A DNA stretch of 64,000 nucleotides, taken from Thereva unica. Its lineage: Eukaryota > Arthropoda > Insecta > Diptera > Therevidae. The notes below the pieces were generated by a model. It was not told the origin of the DNA and ran no database searches. It saw only the letters and a program-made list of their open reading frames with translations. The position numbers and the translations under genes were made by a program. The DNA lies in assembly GCA_949987705.1 (NCBI GenBank), contig OX465286.1:19791676-19855675 (forward strand). Direction: 5' to 3'. Shown one piece after another: positions 46,396-58,039 of this stretch (the first letter of the stretch is position 1; the number at the start of each line of letters is the position of its first letter).

Positions 46396-46589
46396 GACGA
46401 GCAGTTAAATTCATCGGACATATCACTTGTTTTGCAGACAACAAATTCATCTGGGGATAGAAAAACTATATATTAAAACATAAAAACATATAAGAATGGT
46501 ACTTGAGACAGACAGACAAGTTCTGAAGGCATTTTGATCTTAAAGCTGATTACAAATCCAAAAACCTTCGATAGATGGGGGAAATGACT

Positions 46590-46710
46590 ACGCTGCTGGG
46601 GGTGGCAATGGAGACGTAGACTCCGCTGAAACCGTGTAAATCAGGAAGCCCAGAACATATGGATGCCCCAAACTGGATGACATCGGCACAGAATCGCGCT
46701 AGAGAGAACA
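46590..46710 (+). repeat. Partial second copy of the RTE-like 3' tail
   Basis: ATGCC-CAAACTGGATGACATC, AGAATCG and AGAGAGAACAGTT repeat sequence at 45985-46033. Suggests duplication or a second truncated insertion. Confidence 0.55.
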
Positions 46711-49700
46711 GTTAAATTCTGTTCTTTCAACAAAGCTACAAGGAAAATCTAGGAGACGACATAAGAACGATTGAACTTATGCACAATTGGGATTACCAAC
46801 CAACTGGCCTTTATTATTCATAATTTCCATCAAAATTCCGACAATCAATCGTCGCCCGACTGCCCAATTTTTGTTTGATTCACTTTTTCCTGTATCCATC
46901 AATTCATATTGTTTAGTTCTCGGCAGTTAAAGAATAAAGTAAGAATTTTCCGGGTACGACCGTTTGTCGATCCGTTAATATAACTAAGAACAAGTGAATT
47001 TTGGAAGATGCGAGAGGAGAGATGGAGAAGCATAGTAAAAAATTATGGAGAATGATATTTTAGACAAGATTAATATTATGTATGTATGTTTAATTTTTAA
47101 AAATAAATGAAGCATAAAAAACAGAATTATTTATGGATCGACCCGATAAGTTACAATATTGCTTTATTTTCATCTACCATTCCATTGATGTCGCCTTTTC
47201 ATGGAACGTAGTAGCTGCTCCGCGTTAAAACGAAGGAAATCCCTGGTATTATCTATTTAATGTGAAGAATTTACGTAATATGATATATTTATATACATAC
47301 ATATATACAAATTGTTTTTTTCCCCCAATTGCGATTTTATATGTACATATAATAACATAAATTTATAAAAGACAACCATTTAAAAAACTATCAATATTTT
47401 ATGGGGAAACATTTATGTAGTTTCACTTTTCACGAGAAAGATAAATTAAAAATTCTGCCACCACATATTGTAACCTGCTGCAGCACCGAGAATATGTTAA
47501 TATATTACATATATATATAGAGTTCATATTAAAGCAGAGCACATTTATGTATGATTTAAGCGATATACAAATAAAACCGATGGTAAAAAAATATAATGAA
47601 TCCCTACATAGTATTTTTTAATAGTTTCCAAGATTTCTTATTAAACAACAGCCATTATTCTCTTCAAGTTAAATTTCTGAAGTATGGAGAAGAGAATATG
47701 CACGAAGTTCTTTTTTTTTTAAATTGTGTTATGATTACAAGAATCACTCGATTTTGGTAAATTGAAAAATTGATTAAATACTTTTTTATTTTAATTACAA
47801 AACATAAAGATATTAAACACCGATATTTTTTTTAGATAAGAAGAAAATGAAGTTATGCAAAAAATGGCAGTAAGGATTTTTTTGTGTGGAGGGGAAATTA
47901 TGACACTGATAAGTTACACAAAAGAAATATACATACTTTACCGATAAAAATAAGCAATATTTAAATTTTGATAATATGTAAGAACTTTTCCTTATTTATT
48001 TATATCTTTAATCTCGATGTTTTCTTTTCTTTTCGTTTTTATAATCGATAAAAACCTCGTGTCAAAAAATTACAACAGCAGCAGAAGAAAGAAGTGATTT
48101 TTTGTGACTAAGGCGCTATCTACCAGGAAAATATAAATCCTCATCCCATATAAACTTGTATATCCTCCACACACCGAACTTTTTTGCTTCTTTTAATGAA
48201 ATATCCTTTTAATAAAAGAATTTTCTATTTTTATTATATAGCGTTTGTTTTGTTTGTTAAAATATATTAAAAATTAATAGCAAAGTGTCACTATTTTTCT
48301 TTAAAAGAAGGCAGCATCACTTGAAGTTTTTCTTAGTATTTTTTTTATCTTAATTTCCACCTGCAGCATTGCACATTTCGACCAAAACGTTTTTTTTTCT
48401 ATCATTATTATTATTATAAAAAGCACTTAGTTTTTTTTATAACACAAAAATAATATCTCTTTCCCATTTTTTTTTGTTTAAGTAAAAAGGAAAAACTCGA
48501 ATTGTATTAAAGGAGATTTAATTTGTTTTTTCTTAGGAAAAAAAAATAAAATAAATAATTTATTACTTATGAAGAAAATAAATTAAAAAAAATTTCAAAG
48601 TAGAAAATACGCTTGAGTTTTTCTCCTCTTTAATTAACGGAATTCCATGTTATAAAAAAAAACTTTTTTTACTGTTGCAGTTACCACATTTTCTTTGATG
48701 TTTTTTTTTGTCGTGTTTTCCTTTTTTTATATATTAAAGCCGTTCACTATTATTAAACATAATTTCCATTATTTATTTTTTTAACGTAATAACTTATGCG
48801 GCGAAATATTATTTTTATTATAATCCTTATTTTGTTGTAATTAAATTGTGTTTAATTAAAAAAAAATTTTTTTTTCAACAATTCTGTTTTATTTAACTAC
48901 GCACGGTGAACAAAACATTTTTGATTCCCGTTCACGAGACTCGCTTCGAAGTTTGAGGCGAAAATCGATATGCACATGAAAGCCGAGCGACCGAGCGACG
49001 TCTTCCGTCTCTTTTTTATGTTATTTTTACTATGGTTTGGTTTATAAAAACTTTTTGAATTCTGTTGGTATAGAAAGATGCACACGAGGGTTTTTCTCGT
49101 CTTCTTCTTCTATGGCTTGGTGTTGTTTCTTTTTTCTCCTTCTTGTTAAATTATATATAACTATATATGTATAAACACACTTTTTTCCTTCCTTATCTTA
49201 CGTGTGTTTGAATGTATGAATGGTTTTCTCTGTCCTTCCTTGTCGCGCTTTTTGTTTGCTCTCAGTGTGTATTGTGGCAATTTGTGGATGCTGTGTGTAG
49301 GAAATGTCCGGCGGCTCTTCTACATGGTTTTACTTTTCTTGTTTCTTTTTTTTGTTCTCATGGTTAGACGTCGTCTTATAATTTCGACATATACATATAC
49401 CGCGAGACGTATTATTAGAGAAAATGAGAAAGATACAATATTTATAAAAGAAAACGAGAGAAAATAGTGCATGTGCATTTGTATACATATATGTGCATTC
49501 GCGCTGCCTTGCATTCTGTGTGCCGCCGAGATTTTGCCTATAATACTACACCAGCGCCTCTTAAATGCCACTACAATGCCCAGGAAGTTCGGCTTGTTTT
49601 TTTTTTCGTTCATTGTCACATTTCTCTCCCCCACATTAAAACCGAACTTTAATAATAATTATGAATAAAATGAGTATTTCCTTTTTTTGTTTTTCCTCTC

Positions 49701-50260
49701 AATTGTTAAGGATAATTTATATGACTAATTTAATATTTTGTGATACCTACATAAAAAATAAAACAAGGGAATTCCCCCGATTATACAATGACGTCATTTT
49801 GGGGTTTTAGGTTTTTATTTCTTAGCCAAAAAAAATTGAAATCCCAAAATGCCAGTTCCTTATCGCTTCTATATTTTAAGAGGCACTGGTGGTCATGGGA
49901 TTTAATTTTTTCGAAATAGAAGACAAGGCGAATACCCCCTATCCCCTCTCACACAACACTTCATGGCTCCTCTATCTTATGCTCCAACATAATAATAATG
50001 TTAAACAAAGCGAGAGAAAGGGCGAAAAAGCAGAGCATATATAAAACTAACTGCTTCCAATTTTATAAGATGCACAAATGAGAACTAGAAGAACAAAATA
50101 TATACTGAGTTAAAAAGGAAATGGTGCCTCTATTTTTATAACGATAAAATTGCTGCGAGTATTACTTGTGTAAGGGGTGGAGAGAAAAACGAAATTCTCT
50201 TTAACCAAAACAGAGAGACAAATGACGTTTGTCAGGCTCGTTTGGGCTAAAAAAAAAATA
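46711..50260 (-). other. AT-rich, transposon-poor intron block of eIF4G
   Basis: No ORF with support and no TIR elements. A GC-richer island at 48940-49020 (minus strand: GACGTCGCTCGGTCGCTCGG and ATATCGATTTTCGCC) stands out and could be promoter-like. Otherwise long A and T runs. Confidence 0.4.
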
Positions 50261-50704
50261 GAGTGTCTTAAAAAGTACATTTCAATTTTCCGCCATTTTT
50301 AATATAAATTCAAAATGGCGAATTCATTTGACATGTGAACAAAGTGAGTTCTATGTTTCACCGGCCATTTTGATGTGGCTGTCATATGTCAGTTCATACA
50401 ATATTTGACAGTTTAAACAAGTATGTTCGTAAAATGAATAATTTCACAATGTTACTGGTACATACCGTTATCGTCTCTGGAAAACGTAATCAATACAAGA
50501 TTTCACATTTTTTAACGAGTGAGCTGAATCATAAAGTTTGCAAAGGCCAGTTTCACACGAGCCAACAGCAAACCAACAAAAATTGACCGAAAACGTCGTT
50601 TGTAGAGAAGAGAGTGAAAGAGGATGGAGAGGTGGGCAAATTTTTTGAACCAGCTCTTTCACTGGATTTCCGAATCAACTTTTTGACAGATGTGTAGTTG
50701 TTGC

Positions 50705-51350
50705 TTTTGAGGCCAAATATCACCATACACTCACCGGCCGCCAACTGTATGGGCCTGCAGTTCAAGAAAGCTGACAAAACTGGAATTTATCGTCAGTTCG
50801 GGCCTGAATATCTGAACTTATATTCTTTCTTAAGCCGTAAATTGACGGCAATAATTCACGCCGTATCCACTCGGAACGGAAAGCAGGACGCAAGCTAGTC
50901 GCGTTTGCGCTTGTGGGCTTGGGTGTTCACGGCGTGAGGCTGGAGCTCTCGTTGAGGCCATGAACAATTTTGCACTTGAATTAATAACCTGCTATGCTAA
51001 GCAGTCGTTTTCGCCTGTGTGTCTGTAGGGAATCATGACTTCACCTGCATGCCACAGCCCGTCAGGCGGATACTTGAAGTATCATCCCTCAGTTAGACTG
51101 AGTCAAGCTTAGTCGTGCCGGCCGACCTAGTCTGACAGGGCACTGCCTACCGACGGCCTGTAAGTAAATGGGGGTCTTTAGTGGAGAAACAGGTTTTACT
51201 TAATTTAACATAATTTTCTCGCAATTTTACACTGTTTGTTTAAAAAAAAATAACTACGTGATGTTTGCCGAGATCCCCCCCTCTCCCCCACATGAGGTTG
51301 GTGAGATTCGGCTCGACCCCCTCTCCCCCCCTAACGTAATTAATGGACGA
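50705..51350 (+). repeat. Dispersed repeat family, copy 2, longest
   Basis: It begins near GGCCAAATATCACCATACAC, contains CCTGCATGCCACAGCC, and ends with GATTCGGCTCGACCCCCTCT and GGACGACCCC. 56460-56880 is the same sequence in opposite orientation. Confidence 0.6.
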
Positions 51351-52200
51351 CCCCTTTACTACTATCAATCTGTCATGTCGTTCACATATTGATACAATGT
51401 CTAGTATGTAGATGCGCTCGAAGAATAGAAAAAGGATATGATAGGTTAAGGGTAATCGTTGAAGCGGTTTGAGCTCTTGGATGTTGTATGAATTGATTCC
51501 TTTTAAGCCGGAGACCGCCTAATCGGAGTGTTATATCTCCTGAAACACGTGAATCCTGCTAACCAGCCGACAAAAACTGTGTCGTCAACCGATGTGCCAT
51601 CTGGTAGATAAAGTCCAATAAGACCTAAGCGGAACTTTGGTACCCTATTATTATTATTATTGGGGGTATACAGACGGTGCACATTCATGGCAAGTAAAAC
51701 CGGTTTTATAGATGAGAGAGGGAAGGGAGCGGAAGAACTTAACGAAACATTTTTCACGCAAAAGCAAACGCGTGAAAACTTACACACATATGAAATGTTA
51801 TTTCTATCTCTTGTTTTCTTTAGCTCTGTTTTTGTCTGACAAGTGAATTTTATTTACAATACATGTAAACGTTCCCATTCAAATTTACTACGCACAATTT
51901 ACGCCCCGTGTGTGTTCCGAAGGGTTGAATAAAACCGGTTTTGCTCAGCACACTTATGGCAGCGTCTGTATACCCCCATTAACCAGTTATGTCGGCGAGA
52001 TGCCTTATTAGGACTACCAAAATCGCTTACTCTTCCAATTGGTAATTCCAAATGTGCTTAAGCCCATTGTCGTCGATTAAAGTTACCTAGTTTATAGCTA
52101 CTCCAAAAATAATTCGAATTATGGATCATCCAAAATTGTTTACCCTATAAACGAGGTAATTCGAATTATGGCTTAAACCGAAATATTTCGTAATACCCCG
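51351..52200. other. No gene seen; intronic DNA
   Basis: It contains ATTATTATTATTATT (51650) and ACCGGTTTTATAGATGAGAG (51700), a fragment of the ACCGGTTTTA MITE family. Otherwise unassigned. Confidence 0.4.
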
Positions 52201-52207
52201 TAAAGGC

Positions 52208-52666
52208 CCAATTACAATGAGCGGATGTACGCGGATTGAAATGTCAAAAGAACGCATCAGAACGGATAGGAAACTGCACTGATTACAATGAACGGATCAG
52301 TTCGCATTTAAACGTCAAAGTGCATTTCATTTTTAATCTTGGAATTTTGATATCCACTCTTTGCCTTGTTGTACAGTATATTTCATAATCTTTCACTTCT
52401 GCGATTAACTGCTCGTCCGAAAACATTTTTAAAAACATAAATCAAAAAAAATAAAACCTTAAACATTCACAGCTTTTGTTTACCAAAATTTTGACAGCTC
52501 AATCCGGCGATTTCTAAACAAACTAAAACGAATCCGGCACAGATGCGGTCAAATGCGTTTGAATCCGTTCATTGGAATCGGTTAAATAGAAAACGCATGC
52601 TTGGAAAACCACTTTGACAGTTCAATCCGATTCTGTTCCGCTCTAATCCGGTCATTGTAATTGGGG
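52208..52666. repeat. MITE with CCAATTACAATGA ends
   Basis: CCAATTACAATGAGCGGAT at the left is inverted as ATCCGGTCATTGTAATTGG at the right. Inner AACGGAT/ATCCGTT motifs are also inverted. First of a stack of adjoining elements. Confidence 0.65.
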
Positions 52667-53268
52667 AATGCCACACAGGAGACTAATACCACGTATACAT
52701 GAGCAAATCGAACGATCCAGAGATCGAAAGTGGATCTGCGTATTTGACATCATCGGATCGAATTATAAATGGATTCAGACGTAATCGAAAATCAATGAAC
52801 ATAACCTACAAATTTATAGTTTATCGTTTTTCTCTGGGCTTTCTGACAAATAAAAATGCCGAAAAGCGAAAAAATATTATTAAGTGCTTGTGGTAGTTAT
52901 TTTAATGTTTTACAGCAATTTTTAATGTTTAATGAAAAATATGTCAGTCTCTCGATTTTTGGATTCGCGTCTCTACGCCGAAATTTCGATTCGATCCAGC
53001 ACCAAATGTTGGATCGAATCGGTTGGATCCTATTTGGATTCGATCTGGGTATACATGGATTTTTCTGAGATCCAAGCTGGCTTGAAGCCGGCTTCGATAT
53101 CTCATGTATACGTACTATAAGACGCACTGGTGAAACCGGTTTTATGGGAGAGAAACGAAGAGAAGAAAGGGGAAAATAGGCCATTTTCCCCTTCCTTTTC
53201 TTCGTTTCTCTCCCATAAAACCGGTTTCACCAGTGCGTCTTAGTCTCCTGTGTGGCATTCCCCATTGG
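52667..53268. repeat. MITE with GAATGCCACACAGGAGACTA ends, carrying two inner palindromes
   Basis: The outer ends GAATGCCACACAGGAGACTA and TAGTCTCCTGTGTGGCATTC are inverted. Inside lie 52688-53116 (CACGTATACATGAG...CTCATGTATACGTA) and 53119-53247 (AAGACGCACTGGTGAAACCG...CGGTTTCACCAGTGCGTCTT), the latter a near-perfect hairpin. Confidence 0.7.
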
Positions 53269-53279
53269 GCCTTAATACC

Positions 53280-54059
53280 CGTTTATACGCTAATTCGAAA
53301 TTTGGATGTAACTTTGAGTTAAATCGATTTAATTTTTCTGCTATAAACTAGGTAAGTTTTTATATTCAAGAATTATAATCATAAAAATAAATTAAAATTA
53401 ATAAAATAAAATCGAAAATAAAAAATAGTGAGCTGCACATTTCACAGACCATTAAATATATACTTTTGTTTAATATATATTTATTTGTGTTTTTTTTAAT
53501 TATTCAATATACATATAGAAAATAACGAAAATTCTTCAAAGAAATCCTTAAAAAGAAAAAAAATCTTGAGAAACACTGTGATTGTCTGGTGTATACAAAA
53601 GAATAAGAAGAAAAGCCAAAAAGGATCCATCGCAAAAACAGGATAACGAATTTGTTTGTTTGTGTTGGCGTGTACAGATGTCTATATTAAGATATATAGA
53701 AGAGTGTATGAACTCACAATTCTTTTTTTTTGTAATGCATGCACCAAAGTTGTGTAAGTTTATTATTATAAAAGAAGATAATAAACTTTTGCTGTACAAG
53801 CCTGTTTCTCTATACAAAGTAAAGTAAAAACAAACAACCTTTTCTATTTGAGATAAATAATTCTGCATGCTCTTTTTTCTTAAATAAACAAACATGAAGA
53901 AAACTATTCTGCAAAAAACTAAAAATAAAATAATACGAAGAATGAGCACATTAGTTTTATTTAAAAAGGACACAAACAGGATCAACCGTATTCTTTGTGT
54001 TTGTGAGAGAGGAATATAATTCGCCGAACCGGCGGTTTAAAATTCGCTGGTTGCATATA
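53280..54059. other. AT-rich intronic DNA
   Basis: No gene or structured repeat recognised. Frames present on both strands are of biased composition only. Confidence 0.4.
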
Positions 54060-54946
54060 CAGGGTGTATCAGCTAAAGTGTCCAACCGCTTGGCTGTGGA
54101 TAGACGAACAAAAAATCGTATGGATGGGGGTGGGGGGGGGGGGGGGGGGGAATCGTAACGGTTTACCCGCTAGGGCGTTTTGGAGTTTTTTGGTAGAGGT
54201 TTACATATTACCCTGTATTTTTGTCACCTTATCAGATATTTTAATGAATAAGACATCAATCTACGCAAAATACTCCCACCTATCTAAATCTGTAAAAGTC
54301 GAGGTTTTAACATACCAATTTCCTATGAATAATGTCTAACAACTATTATGCTACGACCTTTACTTTTGAAGTTTTTAGCAATTTTAACGCGAAAGTTGGC
54401 CTTATTTGGTGCTTATTTGGTACTTTTCGACAAAAATCAGGTGAAAAAGTACTAAAAAAGGACGAAATAGAGCCAACTTCACCATTAAAATTGCTAATAA
54501 CTGCAAAAGTAAAGGTCGTAGCATAATAGTTGTTGACATTATTCATAGGAAATTGTCCAAGCTTTCCAATTTTCTAAAACAACATATTAGTTATTTAAGT
54601 ATTTTTTGGAGGAAAAGGTGGTTGAAGTGGAAATTTTAGTGAAAAAAACACAAAATTTTGTCTTTGATGACTCATATTTCTGGACTTTGGTATGTTAAAA
54701 CCTCGACTTTTACAGATTTAGATAGGTGGGTGTATTCTGCGTAGATTGATGTCTTATTCATTAAAATATCTAATAAAGTGACAAAAATACAGGGTAATAT
54801 GTAAACCTCTACCAAAAAACTTCAAAACGCCCTAGCGGGTAAACCGTTACGATCCCCCCCCCTCCCCCCATCCATACGATTTTTTGTTCGTCTATCCAAG
54901 GCCTATCCACAGCCAAACGGTTGGACACTTTAGCTGATACACCCTG
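54060..54946. mobile_element. Mariner-like foldback element with TA duplication and homopolymer G tract
   Basis: CAGGGTGTATCAGCTAAAGT+GTCCAACCG at the left is inverted at 54946, with TA on both sides. Arms of over 200 bp pair (GATAGACGAACAAAAAATCG, GTAGAGGTTTACATATTACC), and the centre is itself inverted (CTACGACCTTTACTTTTG and reverse). The left arm contains a run of about 20 G after GGATGGGGGTGG. The right arm has a shorter C tract. TA duplication suits Tc1/mariner. No transposase. Confidence 0.75.
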
Positions 54947-54949
54947 TAG

Positions 54950-56460
54950 ATATATGTATATGTGGATGTGTGTATATGTACAAAATAAGGATATACTATG
55001 CATACTAATATACAGAGAAAAACGACAATTTAAATGGGTTTGTGTTGTTTGTGTTGGAATTAAAAATAAAATAAAAACAAAACCAAAAAGGGCCCCTACT
55101 ATTAAAAACATGATTCATAAACTAATTTTTAGTTTATATTAACACTGATAAGCGTTTATCAGTAGCTCTCGTTCTCGTTATGCATTCCTTCAAGAAAAAT
55201 ACGTTTATATATTTCTTCTCTTATCACAATTATTTATTTTCAAACTACTGATTATAACAAAACTCAACAGAAACGTCCATTTCAAAAACACACAAAGTCT
55301 AGTCATGCAGTTACAAAAACAAAAACAAAACAACAAATATATACCACCGAGAGAACTTATCGAAACTGTCGCCCTCTATTAAAATTTAAAAGTGCATGAC
55401 ACAAAACGGCGAAACTTTTACACAACACGCGTTCCACATAAGCGCGCGCGGGCGATTTGTGAACGCGCGCGTTTACGAGAGAAAGAGATGACTTTATGAA
55501 AAAAAAATTTACCATATTTTTTTTTAAGTTTGTGTTCCACACGTGGAATGAGAGGAATGTGGTACAAAGCATGATGATGAGGAAATTTTTAAATTCGAAG
55601 ACGCGCGATAATTTTCAAAAAAAAAAAAACACATTGTGACGAATTTTTACCGTATTTTGGCATATATTTTTCTAAGCCATATATAAAATGAAATGAGCCT
55701 ACTTACGTGTCTGTTAGTTAGTTTTTTTGGAGACTAGGTCATTCATTTTTTAATATAATTACGTCCAAGACTTGCGCTTAATTATCTTCTGGAGATATCA
55801 TACCCTCAGGCAAATTTTGCTCACCTAAATGGAAGCCAAGTATCGTATTTTTTACGTTTTTTATACAACGCAGTTTAGCCCATATGTACTTGTGTATATG
55901 TATATACATACATATATTTGCATAAAAAAGTGAATGGACATTTTTATTTAGCTGTAGGGTCGGGGAGACCTTTCTCTGAAACGACCTTGACAAGTATGCC
56001 GCTAAGATATTTCTTTAACGAACAGGGAATACCACAAAATCTTGAAAAAAAATGATTCGTAGAAGAGGAGAGAGAAAATTAAGTTTTTTTGTTGTTTTAA
56101 AATTAAACAAACAAAAATGCAAATTGTGTGAAATTTAACCTGCATTTGGCCTTTTAGAGAGAAAAAATCTCGGTTAAAGATTTTAAAACAACGTAAATAT
56201 AAATATATACATAAGGAGAGAACGGCGGGCGCTGCGCTGCTGGCTAATTGATAACTATGTCTGTCATTTTATTCATGGAGTTTTTGTATTTTATTTTTAT
56301 GAAAAATACGGAAATATTTTTCAATGACTATAAATGCAAAAATACTGGTGGTAGTGGATTAGTAAATAAAAGTAAAGATAAATAAAATGCTGTCGCAATT
56401 TAACAACAGCAATTTAATTTAACAACAGCTGGCCTACGAAACGGATACAGTTTATATTAG
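54950..56460. other. AT-rich, transposon-poor intron block
   Basis: A local GC-rich spot at 55440-55475 (CGCGCGCGGGCGATTTGTGA region) lies in AT-rich DNA. Minus-strand sequence after it has no clear ORF. Possible regulatory or 5' UTR DNA for a short eIF4G transcript, unproven. Confidence 0.35.
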
Positions 56461-56880
56461 GGGTCGTACGCGAGACGACGGAAGGAGTCGAGCCAAATCT
56501 CACCCAATCAGGAGGGGGGCTCTCAGCAAAAATCACGTATTTGGTTTCTTCAATAGATAGTACAAAATTGCAGTATAAAATTGCTTCAAAACTGGGTTAA
56601 ATTAAATAAAACATGTTTCTCCACTAAAGACCATTCACTTACAGGCCGCCGACAGGCCGTGACCTTTTAGGCCAGGTTGGCACATACGGCTCGATGAAAG
56701 CCACATATAACTCAGTCTGACTTAACTAGGAATTAGGACTTCAGGTATCCGCCTGCCAGGCCGTGGCATGAAGGTGACGTCATGATTCCATACAGACACA
56801 CAGGCGAGAAGACGACAGTTTAGCATTATAGGTTGTTAGCTCAAGTGCAAAAATATTCATGGCCTGAATGAAAACTTTAT
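56460..56880 (-). repeat. Dispersed repeat family, copy 3 (inverted relative to 50705)
   Basis: GGGTCGTACGCG, GGAGTCGAGCCAAATCTCAC, CATGTTTCTCCACTAAAGAC and GGCCGTGGCATGAAGGTGA are the reverse of matching blocks in 50705-51350. Confidence 0.6.
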
Positions 56881-57459
56881 AGGCACAAATAGATTGGCGC
56901 TCTTTCCTCGAGAGACCACTAGATCCGACTTTTAAAACCACCAGAGAACCACTAAAATATTATCCTCTACACCAAGAGTAACTAGATATTCCACTAACCC
57001 CCCCTATTCTAAAATTGTTACCAGTCATAAGTCACAAGCTTTGGCGACTTGATTTTTATGAACTTTTAATTTTGGTTTCTATGTCGATATTGTCAGAAGT
57101 TACGTTTATACTCTCTCCGTTCACGATTCAGAAACGCCGTACGACCAAAAGAGCGTAGGATCTAAGTCCATGTAGTGAGGACGGTCCTTAAAGCAGACCT
57201 CTTTTCGCCCAACTGGACTCGAACTGAAGTTAAACGTAAAAGCTCGCTCAAAAGAGAGTAATCAATTGGAATAATGGAATGCAATTCCTGTGAGCTTTTG
57301 CATTTCTAACTTCTGGCGAAAAAGCAACAACCATTTCAAGCACGAACTGAATAGAAACTGGAATTTAGCCGGTGAAGCTATGTAGAGTGAACTGAACTTT
57401 ATTGAACTGATAGTGCATCCCTATAATGACGTGAATGTCCACTAAGAATTTTTCGAAAT

Positions 57460-58000
57460 TCATCCGCTAAGGGGGTGAAATGGGGTTGAATAGGTTGTAT
57501 GAAGGATTTTTTCTTTAGTCAGATTTTCTTCAAACTTCGAATAAATATCGCACGCCATAAATAATGTAATTTTAATGCATTTTTCGAAATCCAACCTATA
57601 AGCTTCAAACAGAATTAATGCAGTATTCAATGTTGTTTACTGCTAGTCAAAAGTTACCTCGTCTTATAACGAATTCAACCCAGTGCAGTGAACAGTGCAT
57701 TAATAAGCGATTTTTCTAAATGAGGGTGAAATGGGGTTGTTCGAAGAATTTTTTGCTTTAGTCAGATTTTCTTCAAACATAGTAAAAATACTCCACACCA
57801 TAAATAATGAAACACGTCTTCCAGGATATTTCTGAATTCAACATGTAAGGTGGTGAAAGAGGGCGGAAAAAGTTGTATGGGAAGTTATTTATATTTCATC
57901 AGATTTTCTTCGAACTTGGTATAAATACTATGCAGCGTAAATAATAAAACAGGATTTCTCGGAATTCAATCGGTAAAGGGGTGAAATGGGGGTTTGTTTT
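57460..58000 (+). repeat. Degenerate tandem repeat, three units
   Basis: Each unit carries GGTGAAATGGGGTT, TCAGATTTTCTTCAAACTT, ATAAATA-T, CCATAAATAATG and GAATTCAAC. The TCAGATTTTCTTC anchor is at about 57520, 57761 and 57899. Spacing is unequal because of indels. Confidence 0.65.
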
Positions 58001-58039
58001 GTATTTTCTAAAGGAAAAATATTCGCAGTGGCGGCACAA

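Noticed and set aside
47175..47250. Minus-strand stretch reading RDFLRFNAEQLLRSMKRRHQ with possible splice signals, as a missed eIF4G exon
   Set aside because: Its only good frame needs a phase-2 entry, which neither upstream exon provides; the phase-1 frame hits a stop. Too short to call.
49204..49668. Overlapping ORFs on both strands near 49.2-49.7 kb
   Set aside because: Hydrophobic or low-complexity translations of T-rich DNA without domain or splice support.
54064..54339. Plus-strand ORF with a poly-Gly stretch
   Set aside because: It lies in the arm of a foldback element and is driven by the G homopolymer.
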